From: Steroidobacter gossypii
Lineage (GTDB): Bacteria; Pseudomonadota; Gammaproteobacteria; Steroidobacterales; Steroidobacteraceae
Direction of reading: 5' to 3'
DNA: 64,000 bases
Assembly: GCF_016801985.1 (NCBI RefSeq)
Contig: NZ_JAEVLS010000004.1
Span: 744,001 to 808,000 of the forward strand
The notes beneath the pieces were generated by a model. The model saw nothing but the letters and a program-made list of their open reading frames with translations. It searched no databases and was not told where the DNA came from. Below, piece by piece: positions 47,684-55,559 of the stretch. The translations under genes were made by a program, and so were the position numbers. The number at the start of each line of letters is the position of its first letter. Position 1 is the stretch's first letter.

Positions 47684-48787
47684 TCAGCTGCCACGTCGCG
47701 TCATCGCGCGACCGGCGGCGGCGAAGCCCTTGGCGTGCTCTCCATATTGAATCGCGCGTCGATCGGCAGCGTTGCCTTGTAACGCGCGCGCGTACACACC
47801 CTGTGTGATCGCAGCCATGCGGAAATATGCAAACGACAAAAAGAACGGCCAGTCGGCGATGCGCTCGCGACCGGAGAACTGGCAGTACAGCTGCAGGAAC
47901 TCCTGCTCCTCGGGAATGCCCAGCGCGGCAATGTCCACATCCGCCAGTCCGCCGCTGCCCATCTCGCTGGGCGCGATCCGATAGAACATGCAGGCGTACG
48001 CCAGATCGCTCAATGGGTGGCCGAGCGTCGCCAGCTCCCAGTCCAGCACGGCGATGATGCGCGGCTCAGTGGGATGCAGAATGGTGTTGCCGATACGATA
48101 GTCGCCGTGGACGATGGCCGTCTCGTCGTTCGCCGGCAAGTGGGCCGCAAGCCAGGTCATGAGCTCATTCATGTCGGCGTTCTCTTCGGTCTTGGACGCC
48201 AGATATTGTTTGCTCCAGCGATCCAGCTGCCGCGCGACGTAACCTTCCGGCTTGCCGAAGTCGCCCAGCCCGCAGGCCTTGTAATCCACCGAATGCAGCT
48301 TCGCTGCGACCCGCGCGTAGTCGGTGTAGATCGCACGTCGATCCGTCGGCTCGAGATTCGGCAATGTCACATTCGTGATGACGCGACCGTCGACGTGATC
48401 CATCACATAGAACGGTGTGCCGATGATGCTGGCGTCTTCGCAAAGCACCCGCGCGCACGGCACCGGCACTTCAGTATCGGGCAGCGCCCGCAGAATCCGA
48501 TATTCGCGCTCGATCAAATGCGCCGACGGCAGCAGCTTGCCCGGCGGCTTTTTCCGCAATACGAATTTCTTGCCGGGCGTCTGGATCAGATAGGTGGGAT
48601 TGGACTGTCCGCCCTGAAACTGACGCAGGCTCGCCGGCCCCGAAAAATCATCCAGGTGCTGTTGCAGGTAACGCCACAGCGACGCTTCGTCGATGCGATG
48701 CTGTGGCAGAACGTCGATGATGGAAACATCCGAGGCTGAACTCGAGGCTGCGGAGGATCCAGTCGGTTGCGTCTCGGGCCCGGGCAT
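47684..48787 (-). CDS. Phosphotransferase (APH/choline-kinase-like fold, ACAD10/11 N-domain type)
   Basis: 367 residues from ATG 48787. Kinase-like fold: LRQFQGGQSNPTYLIQ (glycine-rich), FVLRKKPPG (ATP Lys), catalytic HGDYRIGN and metal-site DWELATLG. This type is fused or adjacent to acyl-CoA dehydrogenases in many organisms, and in levulinate and 4-hydroxyacid catabolism the kinase phosphorylates a 4-hydroxyacyl-CoA. Here it heads the operon with two dehydrogenases, so a similar role is plausible. It is not an antibiotic kinase by context. Confidence 0.88.
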   Translation of the reverse strand: MPGPETQPTGSSAASSSASDVSIIDVLPQHRIDEASLWRYLQQHLDDFSGPASLRQFQGGQSNPTYLIQTPGKKFVLRKKPPGKLLPSAHLIEREYRILRALPDTEVPVPCARVLCEDASIIGTPFYVMDHVDGRVITNVTLPNLEPTDRRAIYTDYARVAAKLHSVDYKACGLGDFGKPEGYVARQLDRWSKQYLASKTEENADMNELMTWLAAHLPANDETAIVHGDYRIGNTILHPTEPRIIAVLDWELATLGHPLSDLAYACMFYRIAPSEMGSGGLADVDIAALGIPEEQEFLQLYCQFSGRERIADWPFFLSFAYFRMAAITQGVYARALQGNAADRRAIQYGEHAKGFAAAGRAMTRRGS

Positions 48788-48928
48788 TGCTCGTCGTCTC
48801 CCCCTGATGTCGGCTGGCCATTGTATGCGGCCGGGGTGCATGCCGGAACTGCGCGCGAGTGCAGAATTGACAGCGACCTCCCTATCACAGTCGCGCTGTC
48901 CCACTCTGTGAAATTTGAGGACGGGCGA

Positions 48929-49369
48929 TCAACGAGAGATGGTCATCGCGCCCAGCGCCACGCCGAGATCGAAGCCACGGCCGGTGCCGCTCAATGCCAG
49001 AGACACCTCGCCTTTGGTCATCACCTGCGCGCCGGAAGATTTCACCGCGCCGGCATGCGCTTCGGCGGCGACATAAGTGCCCAGCAGCTCGTCGACGCTC
49101 GAGACCGCCGAAAACTTGCCGCGGCCGTTTTCGATGGACGACTTGCCGATGGTCAGGCCGCCGCCCTTGGCCGACAGCTTGACCTTCATCGACTGGCCGT
49201 TGCTGCAGGTGATGGCGCCGTCGCCCTCGGCGGTTTTATAGAACGCCGACCAGCCCTGCATGCTGAACTTCATGGTGCAGCGGATGCCGGCGGCAGCCGC
49301 CGACTGGGACGGCCCGGCGCCGAACAGACACACCGCCAGCAACGAGCCGAGCACGATCCTGCGAAGCAT
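48929..49369 (-). CDS. Secreted hypothetical protein
   Basis: 146 residues with a clear signal peptide (about 1-27, SQSAAAA). The mature part has two Cys (IRCTMKF, AITCSNG) suited to a disulfide and a glycine-rich beta pattern (LSAKGGGLTIGKSSIENGRGKF) suggesting a small beta-barrel. Family not recognised. Upstream of the phosphotransferase on the same strand but 141 bp away, so probably separate. Confidence 0.75.
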   Translation of the reverse strand: MLRRIVLGSLLAVCLFGAGPSQSAAAAGIRCTMKFSMQGWSAFYKTAEGDGAITCSNGQSMKVKLSAKGGGLTIGKSSIENGRGKFSAVSSVDELLGTYVAAEAHAGAVKSSGAQVMTKGEVSLALSGTGRGFDLGVALGAMTISR

Positions 49370-49551
49370 GGGTCCTCCCTCGGTGACCGGTACCTCATCT
49401 TACGGTGGCGCCGGGGTCGAAAAGTTCCCGGCAGCGGCCCGCTCGCCTCCGCCGTCGCTGAATTGCTGAATCAGGCAAGTATCGCGCACGGTTTTGCATG
49501 CAGCAGCGCGCCGAAGCTGGGACAATCCGGGGCGAGGGCACTCATCCATCT

Positions 49552-50640
49552 ATGACTCAGCCAGGCTTGATCCACAGCGGCGTCGCCGCGGACGAATTCT
49601 TCCGGTACTACCTGGACCGCGGCGAGCCATTGGTGCTCGCAACCGTGGCGCAAACCCTCGGCTCGACCTATCGCAAGGCCGGTGCGCAGATGCTGATCGC
49701 CGGCGACGGCCGGGTCGCCGGGCTGTTGAGCGGCGGCTGCCTGGAGGCGGACCTGATGGAGCGCGCCCGCCGGGTCCTCGAGACCGGCGAGCCGGCGACG
49801 GTTCATTACGACACGCGCAGCTCCGACGATGTGATCTGGGGCATCGGCCTGGGTTGCGAAGGCGCCATGACGATTCTGCTGAGCCGGCTGGATCGCGCCA
49901 ACGATTACCAGCCGTTCAAATTCGCCTCGCGCTGCCGGTTCGATCAGGTCGATGCTCGATTCGCGCTCGTCACTGAGTCGCGCAATCCCAAGGTTCCGCT
50001 GGGAGCCGCGTTCTGGAGCCAGAACAAACATTTGTTGCCGGCGTCAGTGGCGACCGCAATGGATGTATCGACCCCGCGTGGCGCCGGGCCTTCGAGCCAG
50101 GTCATCGAAGCAGGCGATGCGACCTTCCTGATCGTGCCCATCGAGTTGCCGCCGCGACTGTTGTTGTTGGGCGGGGGACCGGACGCCATGCCGCTGGTGG
50201 AGATCGCGGGCTTGATGAACTGGCAGGTCACGGTGTTCGATCATCGTGCGGCGTATGCGATCGCCGATCGCTTTCCGCGAGCCCGACGTGTCGAGCTCAA
50301 AGCGGCGGCCGAGTTGCCGCGGGAATTGCAGGCCGGACAGTACGACGCTGCGGTGGTGATGAGCCATCACCTGCTGTCGGATCAGGCGTATCTCGCGGCG
50401 CTCGCAGACAGCTCGATACCTTACGTCGGGCTGCTCGGCCCGGCGCCGCGACGCATTCGTCTATTGCACGAGATCGGCGACAAGGCGGCGCGACTGAGCG
50501 GTCGCTTGTATGGGCCGATCGGACTGGATATCGGTGCGCGCTCGCCAGAAACGATTGCGCTCGCGATCGTAGCGGAGATTCAGGCCGCCATGGCGGGTCG
50601 CGAAGGCGGCTCGTTCAGCAAGGTGGTGCCGACGGCGTAG
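49552..50640 (+). CDS. XdhC/CoxI family protein
   Basis: 362 residues from ATG 49552. The N-terminal XdhC/CoxI domain shows LATVAQTLGSTYRKAGAQML and LSGGCLEADL; the C-terminal Rossmann domain shows LLLGGGPDAMPL. Family members bind molybdenum cofactor and help insert its sulfurated form into xanthine dehydrogenase-type enzymes. No molybdo-hydroxylase gene is nearby, so the partner must be elsewhere. ATG 49498 is an upstream alternative. Confidence 0.88.
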   Translation: MTQPGLIHSGVAADEFFRYYLDRGEPLVLATVAQTLGSTYRKAGAQMLIAGDGRVAGLLSGGCLEADLMERARRVLETGEPATVHYDTRSSDDVIWGIGLGCEGAMTILLSRLDRANDYQPFKFASRCRFDQVDARFALVTESRNPKVPLGAAFWSQNKHLLPASVATAMDVSTPRGAGPSSQVIEAGDATFLIVPIELPPRLLLLGGGPDAMPLVEIAGLMNWQVTVFDHRAAYAIADRFPRARRVELKAAAELPRELQAGQYDAAVVMSHHLLSDQAYLAALADSSIPYVGLLGPAPRRIRLLHEIGDKAARLSGRLYGPIGLDIGARSPETIALAIVAEIQAAMAGREGGSFSKVVPTA

Positions 50641-50652
50641 GCCCGCCTCCCT

Positions 50653-51033
50653 TTATCCGCGACGCAAATCGCGCAACACGCGTCGAGCATGTTTGTCCGG
50701 GCGGCCTTCGGGCGCCGGAGCCACGGCGAGCCGGCGCTCGCGCTGTTTCTCTCGCGCGGCGATGCTGTCTTCCGTCTCGGTGTAGTGAAGCCGCGCTTCC
50801 GGCGCCGGGCCGCGCCGAACTGGCATGCCACGCACGATCACTTCCAGACGCGTCTCGTCCTTGGTGATGTGCAGCCGGTCATCGACGTGCACCACGCGCG
50901 AGGGCTTCACCCGATCGCCGTTCACATGCACGAGCCCGCCTGCCACCGCTTCGGTCGCCTGCGAGCGGCTCTTGAACAGCCGCACGAACCACAGCCATTT
51001 GTCGATGCGTAACCCGGCACTCTCGTCACTCAT
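50653..51033 (-). CDS. hslR: Heat-shock protein Hsp15-like S4 RNA-binding protein
   Basis: 126 residues with an S4 domain at the N terminus (LRIDKWLWFVRLFKSRSQATEAV and GLVHVNGDRVKPSR) and a basic C-terminal tail (AREKQRERR). Hsp15 binds free 50S subunits carrying a nascent chain. It ends 12 bp from the convergent XdhC-like gene. Confidence 0.92.
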   Translation of the reverse strand: MSDESAGLRIDKWLWFVRLFKSRSQATEAVAGGLVHVNGDRVKPSRVVHVDDRLHITKDETRLEVIVRGMPVRRGPAPEARLHYTETEDSIAAREKQRERRLAVAPAPEGRPDKHARRVLRDLRRG

Positions 51034-51150
51034 GGGCCAAGTCTACGCGCCCCGCCGACGCCGATGCACATTCTGTCCATTTCATTTCCCAACGCCCTGT
51101 GAGTATTCTCGGTGCCCTTGTCCGTACTTTTGGGTGGAAGCTGTTGAGGC

Positions 51151-52680
51151 ATGGTCGACGGTGAGCATATGACGGCCGCGCGCGCGGATGGGCCGAGCGT
51201 CGATCTGCTTATCGTCGGCGGTGGCATCAATGGTGCGGGCATCGCTCGCGACGCGGCCGGTCGCGGCCTGAAGGTCATGCTGGTGGAGCAAGCCGACCTC
51301 GCTTCGGCCACCTCCTCCGCCAGCACCAAATTGATCCACGGCGGGCTGCGCTACCTCGAGTTCTTCGAATTCCGGCTGGTGCGCGAAGCACTGCTCGAGC
51401 GCGAGCGGCTGTTGCGCATCGCGCCCCACATCATCCGGCCCATGGAATTCATTCTGCCGCACGTGCCCGAGTTGCGGCCGCGCTGGCTGATGCGTCTGGG
51501 GCTGTTCTTTTACGATCACATCGGCGGCCGCGAAATCCTACCCGCCTCTCGCAACGTGCGGCTCGCCAACGGCGCCTACGGACCGCTGCGGGCCGGCCTG
51601 GACCACGGCTTCGCGTATTCGGATTGCTGGGTCGACGACAGCCGCCTGGTCGTTCTCAATGCCCTCGACGCCGCGCTTCGCGGCGCATCGATTCGCACTC
51701 GCACGCGCTTTGTGTCTGCGCGAGTCGAAGGCTCGCAGTGGCTCGCGAGCATCCAGGATCTGCCCAGTAGCGAGATCACGCAAGTCCGCGCCCGCGCGAT
51801 CGTCAACGCCGCTGGCCCATGGGTTCAAAGGGTGTTGCAGAGCTTTCCTGAAATGGACGTGGACGCGCAGGTCCGCCTGGTGAAAGGAAGTCACATCGTG
51901 GTGCCGCGACTGTTCGATGGCGAGCATGCCTTCATGCTGCAAAATCCGGACGGCCGCATCGTGTTCGCCATCCCCTATCAGCAACAGTTCACTTTGGTGG
52001 GCACCACCGATGTCCCTTTCGACGGCGACGCTACCCAGGTGAGCATCTCCAACGACGAGGTGCTCTACCTGTGCAGCACGGTGAACAGCTATTTCCGCAA
52101 GCACATCGCGCCGGCCGACGTGAAATGGAGCTACGCCGGCGTGCGGCCGCTGTCCGATGATGAAACCGAGAATGCATCGAAGGTGACGCGCGACTATCGG
52201 CTCGAACTGACCGAAACCGACAACGATGCGCCGCCGCTGTTATCCGTGTTCGGCGGCAAGATCACGACTTATCGGCGGCTCGCCGAAAGCGCGCTGAGCA
52301 AACTGCAACTGAGAGGCAACGATCGCGAGTGGACCGACCGAGCGGCGCTGCCGGGCGGCGACCTGCCGCGCGCCGATTTCGCCACCTTTGCCGATGGCGT
52401 GCAAAAGCGCTGGCCCTTTCTGTCCGCCGCGATGGCGCATCGACTCGCGCAGGCGTATGGCACTCGAGTGGAAAAGATTCTCGGCAAGGCCCAAGCCATG
52501 CTGGACCTCGGCGAACATTATGGCGGTGGGCTCACGCAAGCCGAGCTCGACTACCTGGTCGCTAATGAATGGGCGCGCAGCGCCGATGACGTGCTGTGGC
52601 GTCGGAGCAAGCTGGGGTTGCACCTGAGCGAGCAGGAGCGCGGCCGGGTGGCCGAGTGGTTCAAGTCGCAACCCACATGA
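51151..52680 (+). CDS. glpD: Aerobic glycerol-3-phosphate dehydrogenase GlpD
   Basis: 509-residue FAD enzyme oxidising glycerol 3-phosphate to DHAP at the membrane. N-terminal dinucleotide motif GGGINGAGIARDAAGRG, then SSASTKLIHGGLRYLEFFEF; the C-terminal part has YSYAGVRPL-type SYAGVRPLSDD and GGKITTYRRLAE. ATG 51151 follows TGGAAG at 51135-51140; ATG 51169 is an alternative. No glpF, glpK or glpR adjacent. Confidence 0.96.
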   Translation: MVDGEHMTAARADGPSVDLLIVGGGINGAGIARDAAGRGLKVMLVEQADLASATSSASTKLIHGGLRYLEFFEFRLVREALLERERLLRIAPHIIRPMEFILPHVPELRPRWLMRLGLFFYDHIGGREILPASRNVRLANGAYGPLRAGLDHGFAYSDCWVDDSRLVVLNALDAALRGASIRTRTRFVSARVEGSQWLASIQDLPSSEITQVRARAIVNAAGPWVQRVLQSFPEMDVDAQVRLVKGSHIVVPRLFDGEHAFMLQNPDGRIVFAIPYQQQFTLVGTTDVPFDGDATQVSISNDEVLYLCSTVNSYFRKHIAPADVKWSYAGVRPLSDDETENASKVTRDYRLELTETDNDAPPLLSVFGGKITTYRRLAESALSKLQLRGNDREWTDRAALPGGDLPRADFATFADGVQKRWPFLSAAMAHRLAQAYGTRVEKILGKAQAMLDLGEHYGGGLTQAELDYLVANEWARSADDVLWRRSKLGLHLSEQERGRVAEWFKSQPT

Positions 52681-52728
52681 TCTCGAGACCGCGCTCGCAT
52701 GACGCCGGGCGCGGTCCGCTGAGGCCAC

Positions 52729-55377
52729 TCAGAACCGATACTGCAACTCCATCCCATACATTCGCGGATACGTGAGCGACACCGTATGGCGCGGACCGAC
52801 GGGGCTCGGCCGATCGGCGGTGGAGCTGCCGTAGCCAATCTCATCGAACGCATTCTTGACGAACCCGATCAGGGTGTAGCGGTTGTCCGCGTCGTTCCAT
52901 AACAAACGAAGGTCGGCAATCTCGAACGACGGCGCGGTATAGATCGGATTCGACCAGATGGTCGACTGTTGAGCGCCGATGTCGCTATACATGCCGCTGG
53001 CGGTGAGCGAGCCCGGCGCAAAACTCCAGGTGTAGTTCGCACCCACCGTCCACTTGTGTTCGGGCGACAGCGGCAACCGGTTGCCCACCAGCGACTGAGC
53101 GACATCCCCGTTCGGCAGCGTACTCACCGGCTGCGCGCCCGGGCTGCGTGCGCTTGAATCGACCGTATCGACGAAACAGCAGCCGCGAGTGATCTCCGTA
53201 TCGAGATACGAGTAACTCGCGAGCAACTGCAATCGATCGGTCGGCGACCAGCTTGCCTCCAGCTCCACGCCCTGCACGCGCGCCTGTAAATTCAGGAAAC
53301 GACTCGCGGTGATGGTGCCGAGCGAGACGGTCAACGGCGTCTGGAAGCCATCGTAGTCGCTGTAGAACACAGCCGTGTTCAGCGACACCCGACCGGCCAG
53401 GATGGTCTTCACGCCGAGCTCGTAAGAGTCGACATACTCCGGATCGGCGTAAGGGTTCGGAGTCAACCCGTTCGAGCCGAGCCAACCGCCCGACTTGTAA
53501 CCGCGGCTGTAACGCAGATACACATTCGTGTCGTCGTTGGCCTCCCACTGCAAGCCAGTGGTGCCGGTCACCGCATCCCATTCGCCCGCCAGATTGCGTC
53601 GCAGGCCGCCTCCCGGATTCTGCATCAAATCCGGCGCGCAAGCCGACGCTCCACACACCTGGCTCTGCGTAACATCCAAGGCAAGCGCCTGGGTTTCGGC
53701 CAGCACTGCGGGCACCAGCATCGGCGCGATAGCCTGGAGCTGCGTTTGTATGAAGGCGAGCGGCGTCCCAGGAGGAAACAATCCGATGATGGCGTTCTCG
53801 AGAACGCCTTGAGCATCGGCGACGGCGACCGCCGTACCGTTGCTGCGCGCCACGTAACGCGCCATGTCCATGCCCTTTTTCTCATCCTTGGTGTAGCGCA
53901 GGCCCAGCGTGAAGGTCCACGCATCGGAGAAGCTCCAATCCATCTGCCCGAAGCCCGCGTAGGAATCCGTCTCGAGGTGCCCATCCACCGCGAGAAACGC
54001 GCCACTCGGATTGGGTGGCGCCCCAAACGGGTTGACAATCGCATCGTCACCCACCACGGCGAGGCCTTGTGGCTGATCCCACTTCTGGCTGTATTGATAC
54101 AAACCGAGGATCCATTGCAAATCGCCGTCGCCGCTGGACGTGAGATTCAGCTCGTTGGATTGCCACTGCTGCCGCTCGTGATAGTAGGTGCGCACATCCG
54201 GCGTCACATTCAGCGCATCGAACGCCGGTCGCGGCACGCTCTGGCTTGGTAACGGCCCCGCCGGCCCATCGAGATCGATGGACAGAGAACCGCCTTCCGG
54301 CACTCCAATATTGAACGACGCGGTGCGCGGCGTTCCGTCACTGTCGGAGGAAGTGAAGTACGTGTACTGCTGATACCCGGACAACAACTTCAAGGTGGCG
54401 CCAGCGAAGTCCGCCGTGACGTCCAGGTGGATGCGATGCTGATCCTCCAGCGTGCCCGCCGCGGGTGCGTTGGTATCGATGGTGTAAGGGTGCGCGATGC
54501 TTGGATTGGGCTCGGAATATCCGAAGACCGGGTTGTAGTACAGCGCCGCCGTTCCCGTCCCGGTCACTGTGACGTTGTTGTGTGGCGAAATGACAGTGGC
54601 CAGCGTGTTGCCGACGCCGTAGCTGTCCTGCCACTCGAACTTTGAATAGCGCAGCCGCGCGACGACCCGATCGCCCAGGTCGGCCTCAATCTGCGCCTCT
54701 ACAAACCAGCGATCGCTGTCTGCGGTGTCGCCCCCCTGGCCGATGTTGTTGATGAAGCCCTGCTCGCGTCGGTCCTTCGATCCTCCGATCAAAAACCGCA
54801 CTGAATTGGTGATCGGGCCGCGCAGCAACGCATCCGTGCGCCAGCTGCCGTAGTCGCCGACAGTCCCACGCACCTCTCCGTTGAATTCCTTGGTCGGTCG
54901 CTTGGCGATCACGTTGAGCGTGCCGCCAATGGAGTTGCGGCCGTACAAGGTGCCCTGCGGACCGCGCAGGATTTCGGTGCGATCGATGAATAACGACGGC
55001 GTCGACGTGTCGGCCATCGAGGTGGAAAAGATTCCGTCCGAGTACAGCGCCACCGACGGATCGGTGCCGATGTTATTGGTCAGGCGACCGAAGCCGCGAA
55101 TCGAGAGTCGATCGTTGTTGGTGTAACTGAGGCTCGGCGTGATGCGCGCCACATCTTCGATGGTGTTGACGCCGATCAGATCCCGGCGAGCGCTGGTGTA
55201 GGCGGTCACGGCCACGGGCACGTCTTGAATGTTTTGTTCGCGCTTCTCGGCCGTGACCACGATTTCTTCCAGTGTTCTATTATCTTGAATGTTTCTTGCG
55301 TCCTGTGCGTTCGACATCCCACTCACGCACAACAGGCTGCCCATGACGGACAGCATCCCTTGCTGTTGCATCTTCAT
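52729..55377 (-). CDS. TonB-dependent receptor (first of a tandem pair, 882 residues)
   Basis: Outer-membrane active transporter. ATG 55377 gives a signal peptide ending SNAQ, then a TonB-box/plug region (EEIVVTAEKREQNIQDVPVA; RGPQGTLYGRNSIGGTLNVI) and a 22-strand barrel ending in YGMELQYRF with terminal Phe, as BAM substrates do. The substrate is unknown. Plug and C-terminal motifs are clearly paralogous to the next receptor upstream, and the two are 182 bp apart in the same direction. Confidence 0.94.
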   Translation of the reverse strand: MKMQQQGMLSVMGSLLCVSGMSNAQDARNIQDNRTLEEIVVTAEKREQNIQDVPVAVTAYTSARRDLIGVNTIEDVARITPSLSYTNNDRLSIRGFGRLTNNIGTDPSVALYSDGIFSTSMADTSTPSLFIDRTEILRGPQGTLYGRNSIGGTLNVIAKRPTKEFNGEVRGTVGDYGSWRTDALLRGPITNSVRFLIGGSKDRREQGFINNIGQGGDTADSDRWFVEAQIEADLGDRVVARLRYSKFEWQDSYGVGNTLATVISPHNNVTVTGTGTAALYYNPVFGYSEPNPSIAHPYTIDTNAPAAGTLEDQHRIHLDVTADFAGATLKLLSGYQQYTYFTSSDSDGTPRTASFNIGVPEGGSLSIDLDGPAGPLPSQSVPRPAFDALNVTPDVRTYYHERQQWQSNELNLTSSGDGDLQWILGLYQYSQKWDQPQGLAVVGDDAIVNPFGAPPNPSGAFLAVDGHLETDSYAGFGQMDWSFSDAWTFTLGLRYTKDEKKGMDMARYVARSNGTAVAVADAQGVLENAIIGLFPPGTPLAFIQTQLQAIAPMLVPAVLAETQALALDVTQSQVCGASACAPDLMQNPGGGLRRNLAGEWDAVTGTTGLQWEANDDTNVYLRYSRGYKSGGWLGSNGLTPNPYADPEYVDSYELGVKTILAGRVSLNTAVFYSDYDGFQTPLTVSLGTITASRFLNLQARVQGVELEASWSPTDRLQLLASYSYLDTEITRGCCFVDTVDSSARSPGAQPVSTLPNGDVAQSLVGNRLPLSPEHKWTVGANYTWSFAPGSLTASGMYSDIGAQQSTIWSNPIYTAPSFEIADLRLLWNDADNRYTLIGFVKNAFDEIGYGSSTADRPSPVGPRHTVSLTYPRMYGMELQYRF

Positions 55378-55559
55378 GAGAACCCCCGTTCGGATCGAGC
55401 GGCATCCGACATTGATTATGTGTGGAACCGACAATCGCTCTGCGGTCGCATCGATGGTATGAACTCGCTCCTTCCACAGCAATAAGCCCGATCAAGCCTG
55501 CAGGCCGGAATATACAAGCCCGGGCACACCGCTCTGTTTGGGCAGAAAAACAGCGGGAT

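Noticed and set aside
47684-48787. Aminoglycoside phosphotransferase as antibiotic resistance
   Set aside because: Although the fold is APH-like, the motif set and its place ahead of two acyl-CoA dehydrogenases match the ACAD10/11-type metabolic kinases.
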